Origin: JBCDBD01 sp039184335
GTDB taxonomy: Bacteria; Bacteroidota; Bacteroidia; Flavobacteriales; Flavobacteriaceae
DNA: 56,455 bases
Assembly: GCA_039184335.1 (NCBI GenBank)
Contig: JBCDBD010000024.1
Coordinates: 1 to 56,455, forward strand
Direction of reading: 5' to 3'
In this document: one piece after another, positions 43,972 to 53,990 of the stretch
Layout: the number at the start of each line of letters is the position of its first letter
How positions within the stretch are numbered: position 1 is the first letter of the stretch
Notes under the pieces: generated by a model
Told to the model about the DNA's origin: nothing
What the model saw: only the letters and a program-made list of their open reading frames with translations
Databases searched by the model: none
Program-made: the position numbers and the translations under genes

Positions 43972-44961
43972 ATGAAATACTTACTTATCGGACAGGTCTT
44001 TAACCAAAGAAACTTTTTCAAACTCTTTGCCTTATTAATTTTGACTTTTAATTCAAAGCTTATTGGACAATCTGTAAACCCCTCTACAGTCGAACCAATT
44101 AATCTTACCAAACAAGGGTTCAAAAAAGCCACAATGATGACATCGCTTGGGGAGATGGTTGTTTTTGAAAAAGGTGAGGGTGAACCATTATTGTTGTTAC
44201 ATGGCATAGGGGCCGGCGCATCCTCTTTTATCTGGTTCACTATTGCCCCAGAACTGGCCAATCATTATAGGGTAATCGCACCTGATTTCATTGGATGGGG
44301 TGAATCATTTCATCCTGATAGGCCATTGCTTTTTGATGATTATGTGGCGCAGATTTCAGCTCTGGGAGATTGGATAGGAAAGCCCACAAAAGTTGTTGCA
44401 CAATCTCTTACCAACGGCTTCGTCATTAAAGCTATGATGGAACGTAAATTAGAAGTGCAAAGGTTAGTTATGCATGCTCCAAGTGGCGGGCTTGACTTTG
44501 GAATGGATGCTTTTCCAGCAGAGGCTACTGCCAATTTCGCCAAAATTGCGGATTCTCCTCAGAGCAAGACAATTTATGCCCAAATTTTTCACCAAAAACC
44601 AGCAGTTGAGAATTGGTGGAGAGGCGCAGGATTCTTGGATTCCAAAGCAGTACCTACAGATCTTATCGAAGCGAGCCACTACAATGCGAAGCAACCCAAT
44701 GCGTCTTATTCTGCACTGGCCTTTTTAAGCGGGGAATTACGTTATGACATTGTGCCTTTATTGAAAAAAGTTTCCATTCCCACATTAATGGTGTGGGGTG
44801 CTGAGGAAATACAGATAAATCAAAAAATTCGCGAGCGCTTGGAGAAAGTGAATCCAGAAATCAAGATTGCACGCGTAGATGGGGCTAGATCTACTTTTGA
44901 AGTTGAACGACCAACGGAAACCTTGAATATTCTATTGCCTTTTTTAAAAGCAAAAAAATGA
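43972..44961 (+). CDS. Alpha/beta hydrolase-fold protein with incomplete triad
   Basis: 329 residues with a hydrophobic N-terminal segment (about 12-30, export signal or anchor). The fold is clear: LLLLHGIGAGASSFIWF (oxyanion loop), APDFIGWGES and the nucleophile region VVAQSLTNGF, where the usual GxSxG reads AQSLT. The segment after the last strand, normally GxGH, reads VDGARSTFEVERP, so no catalytic His is seen, and the acid position reads WGAEE. It may be non-hydrolytic or use different residues. It is divergent from the MarR gene. Confidence 0.85.
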   Translation: MKYLLIGQVFNQRNFFKLFALLILTFNSKLIGQSVNPSTVEPINLTKQGFKKATMMTSLGEMVVFEKGEGEPLLLLHGIGAGASSFIWFTIAPELANHYRVIAPDFIGWGESFHPDRPLLFDDYVAQISALGDWIGKPTKVVAQSLTNGFVIKAMMERKLEVQRLVMHAPSGGLDFGMDAFPAEATANFAKIADSPQSKTIYAQIFHQKPAVENWWRGAGFLDSKAVPTDLIEASHYNAKQPNASYSALAFLSGELRYDIVPLLKKVSIPTLMVWGAEEIQINQKIRERLEKVNPEIKIARVDGARSTFEVERPTETLNILLPFLKAKK

Positions 44962-45080
44962 CCCATCCATATCGAAAGTGGTCATAACAAAAAATGCTAA
45001 AGATAGGTATGGGCAATTAAATTCAACCGAAGAAAAATTGGTTGGCAAAATCAGCTTGAACGCTGTACTATGAACAATCA

Positions 45081-45110
45081 AAAAAACGCTAAACTCGCTT
45101 TAGCGTTTTT
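45081..45110 (+). terminator. Rho-independent terminator, bidirectional
   Basis: A perfect 11-bp stem (AAAACGCTAAA 45083-45093 and TTTAGCGTTTT 45099-45109) has a 5-base loop, an A-run before and a T-run after. It lies 120 bp past the hydrolase gene. Confidence 0.88.
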
Positions 45111-45461
45111 CCATTTCGCTACTTCTTCGAAACTATTGAATGAGACTAAATCTTTGACTACATATCAAAACCTCTCATCCTCTAAATTTATCAAAAGACC
45201 AAATACTTGTGCAGCTTCCAGCGAGAAAACAGTGAAACACCAAGAAATAGCTCAAATGTGGACTCTAATGATAAATCCTTTTCTGTAAGACTTGCATTAC
45301 ATCGAAAACCCCAGGCAAATCCGACTAAATGTTCCTTTTTATCGTTTAATTTATCGTGAAAAGACCGCAGTTGTACTCTAGTAAGAGGAAAACGACGGCT
45401 TTTCTGGATTATAGGCAGTCCCCAATTGCCTCATGTTCCAATCAAAACTTAACCAAGAACC
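45111..45461. other. Intergenic stretch before the PorP/SprF gene
   Basis: About 350 bp. A 73-codon frame ending at 45288 spans the terminator hairpin and has no coding character. I see no gene and no clear TAnnTTTG promoter here. Confidence 0.4.
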
Positions 45462-46469
45462 ATGGCTTATCTCATTCAAGGGAAAAGACGCTTTTCAAAT
45501 TTTGGAACGGTAGTCCTATATTTCTTGACTTTTTTCAACTACTTGGTTTCCCATGAATTAAGTGCACAACAAAACCCACAGCTTTCACAGTACCTACAAA
45601 ATCCGTTCGTCGTAAATCCAGCAATGACAGGTGTTGAGGAATACGTCGATTTGACGGCGGCCTACAGAAACCAATGGACCGGGTTTGACGGTGCGCCCAG
45701 AACAGCTACCTTTAGTTTCAACGGTTCCCTACATTTACTTAAGGCGCAACTGCAACGAAAAGAAGGTGAATCCCATCAAGGTATTGGCGCATTTCTTTAT
45801 ACGGACGACGTAGGACCCATTAAACAAAGTGCCTTTTACGCAAGTTATGCCTATCATCTAAAGGTCTCCACGGATTGGTTCCTGTCCATGGGTTCCTTCA
45901 TAGGGGCCACACAGTTTCGCTACGACTCCTCGGATGCCATACTGTTACAAAACCCCAACGATATTCTAGTCAACAGTTTTTCCGATTTCAATTTTGATAT
46001 GAGCCTGGGGCTTTATGCCTATTCCGAATATCTCTTTGTCGGGGTAGCCGCCAATCAACTCTTTGACAACCCAATCCCATACGATGTGGACAATGGGGTG
46101 CTTACTACCGATGGGAGATTGGAGCGAAATTTCAATCTTTTGTTAGGGAGCCGAATCGATTTGAGCACCGATTGGGAACTAGTCCCTTCGGTACTCTTAA
46201 AAACAGTGTCAAATGCTCCGGTTCAGTGGGATATTGGTGCCAAGATGGTATACAACGGAAACATCTGGGGAGGACTGGCCTACCGCGACCAAGATGCCAT
46301 ATTGGGCTATTTTGGCCTCCGTTTTATGGAAAACTTCCTGGCGACTTACTCCTATGATTGGTCGACCACGGATTTCAGTGGACAACAGACCGGCACCCAC
46401 GAGATTACCATTGGCTATCGCTTCGATTTCGGAGAACAACGTTGCGCCTGTCCTAAATACTCATTATGA
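45462..46469 (+). CDS. PorP/SprF-family type IX secretion membrane protein
   Basis: 335 residues with a signal peptide ending near HELSAQ (about residue 36). The family start QNPQLSQYLQNPFVVNPAMT is present, followed by AYRNQWTGFDGAPRTATFSF and a beta-barrel ending in ITIGYRFDFG. It overlaps the next gene by 4 bases (ATGA), so the two are translationally coupled. It is the likely outer-membrane partner for secretion or attachment of that protein. Confidence 0.94.
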   Translation: MAYLIQGKRRFSNFGTVVLYFLTFFNYLVSHELSAQQNPQLSQYLQNPFVVNPAMTGVEEYVDLTAAYRNQWTGFDGAPRTATFSFNGSLHLLKAQLQRKEGESHQGIGAFLYTDDVGPIKQSAFYASYAYHLKVSTDWFLSMGSFIGATQFRYDSSDAILLQNPNDILVNSFSDFNFDMSLGLYAYSEYLFVGVAANQLFDNPIPYDVDNGVLTTDGRLERNFNLLLGSRIDLSTDWELVPSVLLKTVSNAPVQWDIGAKMVYNGNIWGGLAYRDQDAILGYFGLRFMENFLATYSYDWSTTDFSGQQTGTHEITIGYRFDFGEQRCACPKYSL

Positions 46470-49400
46470 ACACCAGCATGAAACAGTACACCCTCATCAT
46501 ATTTTGTTTTTTTCTAGGTCTATTCGGTTTATCTGCCCAAACGGAGAACATGGACTTTGAACTTGGCAATTTTGACTTCTGGACTTTGGACACCGGTGTC
46601 AGGCCTAACCCTATAAACGTCAACTGGAACCCTCGCCCAGCCCAGGACTTTAATGAACAGATTCAGATCATGAACCCTTCGCGGCCACCGTTGGATGAAA
46701 ATGGACTTGCCTGTACCCCAACGATGGTAAACGTGCCAACGGTATTCCCTATGGGTGCCTTTTCCTCAAAGATCGGGGACATACAAGGAGGGCGCAAAGC
46801 AGCGAGGATCAGTAGGACATTTACCGTGACACCTTCCCAATCTTACCTTCAATATAGCTATGCCGTTGTCATGGACGATCCAGGGCATAGACAAAACGAC
46901 CAGCCAAAATTCGTGGTCAATATCAAGGATAGTAATGGAGATGTGGTCACCTGCGGAAAGTTTGAGGCCTTTGCCGGTCCAAATGCATTGAGCAAGGGAT
47001 TTGTCAATTGCAGCAACTCAAGATTGCAGATATTGCCCTGGACCAGTGGAGGGGCCGACCTTACTCCCTTTATTGGCCAGCAGATTACCATTGAGTTCAT
47101 GACCCTTGACTGTATGCTGGGCGGACACGGGGGATACGCCTATGTCGAGGCCAATCTGGAACCTTTGGAGATACAGGTGGAAGGACTTTGCGCCATGGGC
47201 CCGAACGATATAACATTGACTGCGCCCTTAGGTTTCGAATCCTATTTATGGTCCACTGGTGAGACCACACGCAGCATTGATGTCTCAGGAGCCCAGTTCG
47301 GCGATGTGTTTACAGTGGACCTTATCTCCAATACGGGATGTGACACCTCAGCAACTGTTACCCTTGGACCCGTGGCCAGTGCGACCATTGACCCGATTCC
47401 CGACCAGGAAATCTGTGAGGGCGGAAGCGCCATCATCTCACCCACCGGAACCAATGTGGGCGATTTTTATTTTCCTGATATCGACGTTACAGGCAATGTT
47501 GCGGTCGTCACCCCTACATCGGACACTACTTACACGGTTGTGGCAAGGGACGAAAATGGCTGTGTAGGAGAATCAACAACCGTTAATATTACGGTAATCC
47601 CTTCCAGCGAGCCCCCCTTCCCTAGAGCGGATTTTGAGATTACACCAATCATTTCTGACGCGAACAATCCCTGTAATAGCATTCAATTGAACAATCTTTC
47701 AGGTTATTGCAAGGGCGATTTGACCTATCTGTGGGACTTTGGGGACGGAACCACCAGTACGGAACAGAACCCTACCCATTCATTTCCATTGTCGGATACG
47801 GTTCAGACCTATTATATTTCACTTACGGTGACCTCTGCAAGTGACGGGCTATCGGATATGGTCTCCATTCCCTATACCACTTCCACCATCGTCCCCGGTT
47901 TTTTCCCGGTTCAGGATTGTGGAATTGTCACCATCACCAATTTCAGTAGCATATGTGGAGCGTCCATGGAAAACTACCCTTCTTTCACCTACAGTTGGGA
48001 TTTTGGGGATGGAAGTCCCCTGGTCACCACAGACAGCACGCAACCTGAATTTCAATACACCTACAGCGACTCGGGGGTTTATACCATAGCCATGACCATG
48101 ACCGATAGCAGTAGTGGACTGAGTTTTTCGATAGAGCGGATGGTAAACGTGATAGCCGGGTTGAGCGCAGATTTTGAGTTCTATCCAGACTGCTACGATG
48201 TGCAGTTTGTTGACCGTTCCAACACCTGTGACCCCATCATGAGCTATTCATGGGATTTCGGGGATGGAAGTCCAACAAGCAACGAGCAAGCACCGATGCA
48301 TACCTACGCCACTGTCGGGCCACATAATGTCACATTGACGGTAAACGACGGTACCACTACATTGCAACAATCGTATGAAGTACTTTTGACTCCTGATGTG
48401 ACCACACCGGAGTTTGATTTTACCATGGTCTGTAATGAAGTGACTTTTCAAGATTTCACGGATAGTTGTAACCCTGTCTCGTTTGAATGGAATTTTGGAG
48501 ATGGTAGTCCCATTTCCCAGGAGGAGAATCCTGTCCACATTTTCGAATATGACAATTCCTATGATGTGACATTGACCGTTGACGATGGGGATGGACAATT
48601 CAGTATAACCAAGCAGGTAATCATTGTCAGTGAGTTCCTTTACGAGCTCCCTTTAGATCTTGAGGTTTGTGCGGACCCCGGCATTCCAGATATCGGTATG
48701 TTCAATTTTATCCCACAGACCGACCATATTTTGAGCAACATAAATCCAAACGGACCATTTTACCCTTTGGTCAGCTACCATTTAAGTGAAGCCGATGCTA
48801 CCACCAATAGCAACCCACTTGATTTTGATTTCACAAATACAGTAAATCCACAGACCATATATGCCCGTACCGAGGACAGTCAAGGATGTTTTCAATTGTT
48901 TCCTTTCCAGTTGCGCGTCAATAACACGCCGACTGTGAATACCATTGAGGACATCTACCTGTGCTATCTTAGGGAAAACACGATCGGATATGATCTATCA
49001 CAGTTGAACGCCAGGGCTTTTGAGGGTCTGGACCAATCAGGTATCGATTTAAGTTACCATCTTAACGAAACGAACGCCATGACAGATTCAAATGATGTCA
49101 TCAACATCAATTTGGAAGCGGGAGTGGACAACGTTGTGTTTGTCAGAGCTGAAAATGTGGATGCCCCAGAATGTTTCTCGGTCGGCACCTTTTTGATCCG
49201 AATGGACAATGAAAATACCGATGTGGATGATCGATGTATGCCTTTTTTCTCCAATACGATGACTCCTAATGACGATGGTGCAAATGACGTGTTCTTTATT
49301 CAGAACATCGAGACCTTTCCCAACAATTACCTTACCGTATACAATAGATGGGGGAATGTCGTTTTTGAGACCCGGGGCTATATGAACGATTGGCAGGGGA

Positions 49401-49504
49401 CGTACAATGGAAACCCTTTACCCGTAGGCACTTATTACTATCACATTGAATTGAACGACCCAGACCAAAGATCTCATTCAGGGCATGTGACCATTTTGAG
49501 GTAA
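46466..49504 (+). CDS. T9SS type B secreted protein with PKD repeats
   Basis: 1012 residues with a signal peptide (FCFFLGLFGLSAQ, about 10-25). An N-terminal beta domain (about 25-235) precedes Ig-like segments (about 240-375, with LWSTGETTRSIDVSG). Four PKD domains (about 385-740) are marked by WDFGDG three times and WNFGDG once. Two further beta segments follow (about 745-910). The C-terminal type B sorting domain has FSNTMTPNDDGANDVFFI, VYNRWGNVVFET, NDWQGTYNG and VGTYYYHIEL. It is expected to be exported by the type IX system and anchored with the help of its PorP/SprF partner; a role in gliding or adhesion is inferred from the family. Confidence 0.93.
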   Translation: MNTSMKQYTLIIFCFFLGLFGLSAQTENMDFELGNFDFWTLDTGVRPNPINVNWNPRPAQDFNEQIQIMNPSRPPLDENGLACTPTMVNVPTVFPMGAFSSKIGDIQGGRKAARISRTFTVTPSQSYLQYSYAVVMDDPGHRQNDQPKFVVNIKDSNGDVVTCGKFEAFAGPNALSKGFVNCSNSRLQILPWTSGGADLTPFIGQQITIEFMTLDCMLGGHGGYAYVEANLEPLEIQVEGLCAMGPNDITLTAPLGFESYLWSTGETTRSIDVSGAQFGDVFTVDLISNTGCDTSATVTLGPVASATIDPIPDQEICEGGSAIISPTGTNVGDFYFPDIDVTGNVAVVTPTSDTTYTVVARDENGCVGESTTVNITVIPSSEPPFPRADFEITPIISDANNPCNSIQLNNLSGYCKGDLTYLWDFGDGTTSTEQNPTHSFPLSDTVQTYYISLTVTSASDGLSDMVSIPYTTSTIVPGFFPVQDCGIVTITNFSSICGASMENYPSFTYSWDFGDGSPLVTTDSTQPEFQYTYSDSGVYTIAMTMTDSSSGLSFSIERMVNVIAGLSADFEFYPDCYDVQFVDRSNTCDPIMSYSWDFGDGSPTSNEQAPMHTYATVGPHNVTLTVNDGTTTLQQSYEVLLTPDVTTPEFDFTMVCNEVTFQDFTDSCNPVSFEWNFGDGSPISQEENPVHIFEYDNSYDVTLTVDDGDGQFSITKQVIIVSEFLYELPLDLEVCADPGIPDIGMFNFIPQTDHILSNINPNGPFYPLVSYHLSEADATTNSNPLDFDFTNTVNPQTIYARTEDSQGCFQLFPFQLRVNNTPTVNTIEDIYLCYLRENTIGYDLSQLNARAFEGLDQSGIDLSYHLNETNAMTDSNDVININLEAGVDNVVFVRAENVDAPECFSVGTFLIRMDNENTDVDDRCMPFFSNTMTPNDDGANDVFFIQNIETFPNNYLTVYNRWGNVVFETRGYMNDWQGTYNGNPLPVGTYYYHIELNDPDQRSHSGHVTILR

Positions 49505-49702
49505 GCTTTTCAACGTATTGCACTAACTGTTGTATACGTACGGATGTCATAGTTTTAAGCCAGCACTAATGAACATGGACATCGAGCACTTAATTTGAAA
49601 CCAGTGGTAACATGGCCTTTTGGTATGCACGAAAGGATAGAAACGGTTCTATATAAAACACTCTATAGTTAAAATCAAAAAGAACTTCTAACAGCACTAA
49701 AC

Positions 49703-49733
49703 AAAAAAGCAAGCTTGGTACCAAGCTTGCTTT
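49703..49733 (-). terminator. Terminator after tRNA-Arg (perfect palindrome)
   Basis: A 28-base perfect palindrome at 49706-49733, centred on GGTACC, has an A-run 49703-49708 that becomes a T-run on the minus strand. It lies 27 bases past the tRNA 3' end and may also stop transcription of the PKD protein gene from the other side. Confidence 0.8.
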
Positions 49734-49760
49734 CGTTTTTCACCTTTTTTGTCGATTCCT

Positions 49761-49837
49761 TGGTGATCGCGGAAGGATTCGAACCTTCGACCGTCTGCTT
49801 AGAAGGCAGATGCTCTATCCAGCTGAGCTACGCGACC
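49761..49837 (-). tRNA. tRNA-Arg (anticodon TCT)
   Basis: Minus strand: acceptor GGTCGCG pairs with CGCGATC; the D-loop is AGCTCAGCTGGATAGAGC; the anticodon arm CTGCCTTCTAAGCAG carries TCT; the T-arm is AGGTTCGAATCCT. Discriminator A and an encoded CCA (49761-49763) complete the 77-base gene. It reads AGA and, by wobble, AGG. Confidence 0.97.
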
Positions 49838-49932
49838 TTTCTGGTGTTTTGCGCGTGCAAATATACAATATAGTCTACCAGATGCAAAAGAACAATCTGA
49901 AAATTAAACAGCGTCAATTGCATGATGCAATC

Positions 49933-50868
49933 TTAGAACTTTATTGAACGTAGGCCAGGGGTTCCAAATTGGGAAATGTACAAAATTCGTCGTCGTTCGT
50001 CTGCCGCAATACCGTTCGGTTGTGAAAATATGGCCTCATTTAATTCCCCGTCTGCTGTGCCATTTTCACCTGTACCTGCAAAAATCTCCGTACTACCATC
50101 AAAACCTATCTTAAATATGACATTTTCACTGATACCGGTTGCGTAAATATGGTCTTCAAACACTGTTATATAGCCAATGGCAAAACCTTGTGTGGTATTT
50201 GGAATATTGGCTATCAAAGAAACTTCCCCCTCTGGTGTGACCTTCAAAATATCAGCAGTAAAAAAATTGGCCGTAATCACATTGCCTTCACCATCGATAT
50301 CAATGCCAACACAGCCAAAAAGTCGATCATCAGTGGCCAATACCGAAATAGAGCCATCTGGTGTGACCTTATGCAATGTGGGAGCAAAAAAATTGGCCAC
50401 GTAGATGATATCATCATTGTCAATGGCCAAGCCTGAAGGCCAACCGGCAATCTCCGCCACTTGTGATGACGAACCATCTGGGGCAACCTTCACCAATATG
50501 CCTGAAATGGCATCGTTGTTGTTTTCATTGTTAAAGAAAAAGTTTCCGTTACTGTCTAAGACCCCACCCATCGGAGCTTCAAACCCCGCTGCCTTTACCT
50601 TGATACCCTTTTTGTTGACCTCAAAGACCCGTGTGCCATTGTACTTGTTCAATTCAGGATCAAAAACCCCAAAATTAGAAGCAAACACCGTTCCTGTATC
50701 GGAAACAAATAGGCCATCATTTGCAGGAAACTCTTCTCCGATAACCGTTTTCACCTTAATCGATTTTGGGCCATCGCCAATAAAGTCCTTAATACATGAA
50801 GTCAAGGAAACCAGACCAAGACCACCTACCACCAAGATCATTTTTTGGAACACATTCTTTTTTTTCAT
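49933..50868 (-). CDS. NHL/SMP-30-type beta-propeller lipoprotein
   Basis: 311 residues with lipoprotein signal LGLVSLTSC. The mature part is a six-bladed-propeller type repeat, with GVLDSNGNFFFNN, WPSGLAIDNDDIIYVANFF, GIDIDGEGNVITANFF and FSQPNGIAADERRRILYISQ. Each shows the NHL or gluconolactonase-like xGIAxDxxxxxYVAN pattern. The ligand or enzymatic role is unknown. The AraC-type regulator gene lies 81 bp upstream on the same strand. Confidence 0.9.
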   Translation of the reverse strand: MKKKNVFQKMILVVGGLGLVSLTSCIKDFIGDGPKSIKVKTVIGEEFPANDGLFVSDTGTVFASNFGVFDPELNKYNGTRVFEVNKKGIKVKAAGFEAPMGGVLDSNGNFFFNNENNNDAISGILVKVAPDGSSSQVAEIAGWPSGLAIDNDDIIYVANFFAPTLHKVTPDGSISVLATDDRLFGCVGIDIDGEGNVITANFFTADILKVTPEGEVSLIANIPNTTQGFAIGYITVFEDHIYATGISENVIFKIGFDGSTEIFAGTGENGTADGELNEAIFSQPNGIAADERRRILYISQFGTPGLRSIKF

Positions 50869-50949
50869 CGTTGTTATTTTTAAAAGTTACCTGTCTAAAC
50901 TAGTAGTGTGATGAACAAAAATTGACGTGTTGGGCACAAGGGCACCTTT

Positions 50950-52067
50950 TCAGGCTACTTTCTGATTTTTGATATAATGGCTGGGTGTCACCCCCATGAT
51001 ATTCTTAAATGCCTTGTTGAAGGTAGATTTTGAAGTATAGCCTACATCCATGGCCAATGCCAACAGGGTATGCCGCTCATGCTCTTGCCGCTCAATCTTA
51101 GAAACAAACTCCCGTATACGGTGTTGGTTCACATAATCGTAGAATGATGTTTGGTATACTTGGTTCAAAAGCCAGGATACGTTATTGGATGATGTGCTCA
51201 ATTTCCCAGCCAAGGATTTCAAGGTCAAATCTTGTTGCAGAAACACTTTCTCCTGGCTCATAAAAAAATGAAGCCGCTTCTGTAGTTTCCGTATTTCATT
51301 AGGCTTTAAGCGATTATTTTCCACATTGGATCTTTTCTGAAAAGGAATCCGAAATATTTCAGGCTGTCGCAGACTAAAGTAGCCTATCACATAAACGAAC
51401 AAGGGGGTCGATATCCACATAGTTTCATAATTGACATAGGCAAATGGCGTTGCAAAAAAGTGTGTGCCCACAAAGCTTATGATCCACAATACCAAAAAAA
51501 ACAATAACGTTGCCAAAAAGAACCCCAGAAATTGGAATACATGCTGATGGTATGAAAGTTGACTTTCTTGTTGCTTTGAACACTTCTTGACCAAATGATA
51601 TGTACCCACCCAATAACCTATAAGGGATAGCAATCCGATAGCCTCGACCAAAAAAACATGATGTTAAGTGCCCCCATAGCGTAACGTGTATTGAATTCTT
51701 GCAATGGAAGGCTTAAGGTCCAAAGGTAATAGCCTAAGTGCAGTATCGTAGCAGCATAATGTGGCCAACCCAATCTAAAAGTAGGTTTTTCCATAAACAC
51801 CGATCTTCTTACATAGGTATAGGTCAAAGGGCCAAACAGAAAAATAGTCGTGTCGACCAATACGCCCATTCGCCATACCCAATCTTCTGGAATACGGTAA
51901 ACCGTAATTCTACCGAACAACATCAGTGCGGCACAGAGCAATAGCAATGAAAGTATACGGTTGGCAGCCTTGTTTCTGTTAACGATCAACTGCAATGAAA
52001 TGGCCAAAAACAATCCTTGACTGATCCCAAGAAATAAAATGATGTCAACAAAATTGAATTGGTACAT
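50950..52067 (-). pseudogene. AraC-type membrane-linked regulator, split by a frameshift in a 7-base homopolymer
   Basis: The N-terminal half, from ATG 52067, encodes several membrane helices (VDIILFLGISQGLFLAISLQ onwards) and runs out of frame at 51618. The C-terminal half, open from 51651 in the next frame, continues the membrane domain (AIGLLSLIGYWVGTYH). It ends in an AraC HTH domain, with LTLKSLAGKLSTSSNNVSWL and ALAMDVGYTSKSTFNKAFKN. The two frames meet at a run of seven T on the coding strand (51650-51656); one extra T would restore a single protein of about 372 residues. It could be a real inactivation, phase variation, slippage, or a sequencing error. Confidence 0.85.
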
Positions 52068-52353
52068 AAAAAAGTAACTGTCACTAAAATTAGGGTTAAT
52101 TACTGCATATCGGGTAGCAATGGGTACAATCATACCCAGAAAATAGCTGTATGGTTTCCTTTCGTTGTATTGCCAGTATCTTTTGCTGGAAACAATGGCT
52201 GCAACAAAGGGCACCATTTTGGGCCTAGACCAGTGGATATTTGAAAAACTCCTTAAAATAAAATACCAAAAGTATATCGACCCAAACATTTAAAAATGCT
52301 TTGAGAAGGTTGGGCAACCAAAAATGGCCAAGTCAAGATCGGCACTTATACCA

Positions 52354-53091
52354 CTAAGGCCTGAGGCCCTTTGGTCGAGATACGTCCCGTTCTTTTTGTT
52401 CAGAATGGGATGGAAGAGTAGGCGTTGCTGTTACGGTAGTGCTTTGATCTACCTTAGGTGCGGAAAGCCCTACTGTTTCCCTTTCCAGTGCTACCAAAGC
52501 ATCAGCCTGCCCCTCTCCAGAAGAAAGCGTTGGGGTCGTTATGGCTGCATGTATCTCTTTATCGGTTTCGCTGATCTTGTTTGCGATCTTTATGATCTCC
52601 CTTGCAAGAGCTTCGGCAGTCACATGATGTGGTGTCAAAGCAAACCCTTTTCTGACTTTGAGCACCTTAGCGGCCAATGTCTGTAGGTGGTGCTCTTCAA
52701 CACCTTTGGGCAGATTGGGCCTGGTGGTTACCACAGAACCGGAATGGGGATAGCTTTTGTCCATGCGCATGGTGACGGTAAAGTAGTGGTCGCTCGGTGT
52801 TTGATCTAATGGGGAACCATGTACCAGCAGTTGCCCATTTTCTATGCGAAATGCATCATCAGGATACTGTTGCATATCTGATAAGGATTTGGGCGAAAAC
52901 CCTATCGCACAGTCACGTTCGTAAAAAACAGCCGGATTTCTGGTGCTGCGCATCGATTCACCTCTATTCAATTCTAACCGGATACGCACCAGCTCCTTGG
53001 TTTCGGTATCGTATTGGTAATACGAAGACAGTTTATGTGGGGCCTCTCCAAAATTGCCTTCAGCGGGGTCGGTAAACCAAGTAACCTTCAT
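52354..53091 (-). CDS. Unrecognised protein, paralogue A of a tandem pair
   Basis: 245 residues, no signal peptide or membrane helix. A conserved N-terminal region of about 175 residues starts KVTWFTDPAEGNFGEAPHKL and continues SSYYQYDTETKELVRIRLEL. It includes FRIENGQLLVHGSPL, TTRPNLPKGVEEHHLQTLA and LTPHHVTAEALAREI. A variable, Ser/Thr/Pro-rich, probably disordered tail (about 180-245) ends KGLRP. It is clearly homologous to the gene at 53193, most strongly in the first 45 residues. I recognise no known family. It is last in a four-gene same-strand run. Confidence 0.75.
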   Translation of the reverse strand: MKVTWFTDPAEGNFGEAPHKLSSYYQYDTETKELVRIRLELNRGESMRSTRNPAVFYERDCAIGFSPKSLSDMQQYPDDAFRIENGQLLVHGSPLDQTPSDHYFTVTMRMDKSYPHSGSVVTTRPNLPKGVEEHHLQTLAAKVLKVRKGFALTPHHVTAEALAREIIKIANKISETDKEIHAAITTPTLSSGEGQADALVALERETVGLSAPKVDQSTTVTATPTLPSHSEQKERDVSRPKGLRP

Positions 53092-53192
53092 GATATACAG
53101 ATCTGTTTCGTTTTTTTCTTTGTTTTAACCACGTCAATAGAAGCTACTTGGTCGTCAACAACACACATGCTCGTCCATTGTATACGCCAGGA

Positions 53193-53936
53193 TCAGCGCA
53201 ACCCAGGTCCTTTTAGCTTTGGCACTTTTCCCACTATTTGTCTTTGCACTGGTGACACAGGTGGTGTTGTAGCGTCATCACCGAGGGAAATTCTACCCCT
53301 TTTTTTATTGAGTTCTTCCCTATTTTCTTCACTTTCTGAAGTGTGAGGTCCAATCGTAAGGGAACTCATTTTTTTAATGATATGCCTCATTTCCCTTTGG
53401 TGTTCGATTTGCTGTTGTTCTAAAGCCACTGCGCGGATACGCCGCGCAAGTTCAATGGGTGATACGTTATGTGTGGTTAGCATGACATTTCTACGTTCGT
53501 CCAATGCTTTATTGACCAATAAGTTCAAATGCTGTAAGGTAATGCCTGGAGGTAGGTTGGGCTTTAAGGTGACTTCACTTCCAATATGGATGCTGTTATC
53601 CATACTGCCCATATCAACCGCCAGGTCTTTTTTAACAGGTAGTTGTTTTAAGGGTTGACCCGACACCTGTATTTGCCCATCAACAATACGAAAAGAGCTA
53701 TCAGGATGTTTGTTTACATACAGTAGATCATCTCCTGTATAAAACCCAACAATACGTTTTTCATTTAAAAACACTGCTGTGCTTCGTGTATCTTTTGTAG
53801 CCTTTTTTCTTTGAAGCTCTAACCTAATACGAACCAAATCCATGGTTTCGGTATCATAGTGGTAATATGAAGACAGTTTATGGGGCGCTGCCCTAATATT
53901 CCCTCCAGAAGGGTCAGTAAACCATGTAATAATCAT
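53193..53936 (-). CDS. Unrecognised protein, paralogue B of a tandem pair
   Basis: 247 residues, cytoplasmic by appearance. It starts IITWFTDPSGGNIRAAPHKL and SSYYHYDTETMDLVRIRLEL, aligning without gaps with paralogue A over the first 45 residues. It then diverges but keeps FRIVDGQIQVSGQPL, TLKPNLPPGITLQHL and LTTHNVSPIELARRI. The C-terminal tail is charged and disordered-looking and ends KLKGPGLR, similar in flavour to the tail of A. It is 101 bp upstream of A. The pair probably arose by tandem duplication followed by considerable divergence. Confidence 0.75.
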   Translation of the reverse strand: MIITWFTDPSGGNIRAAPHKLSSYYHYDTETMDLVRIRLELQRKKATKDTRSTAVFLNEKRIVGFYTGDDLLYVNKHPDSSFRIVDGQIQVSGQPLKQLPVKKDLAVDMGSMDNSIHIGSEVTLKPNLPPGITLQHLNLLVNKALDERRNVMLTTHNVSPIELARRIRAVALEQQQIEHQREMRHIIKKMSSLTIGPHTSESEENREELNKKRGRISLGDDATTPPVSPVQRQIVGKVPKLKGPGLR

Positions 53937-53990
53937 ATGCCCGTTTTTTTTTTGTTGTGTACATTACTTATTCTTTTTCACTCCTCTAGA

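Noticed and set aside
45070..45288. 73-codon frame after the alpha/beta hydrolase
   Set aside because: It contains the terminator hairpin near its start and shows no family similarity or coding character.
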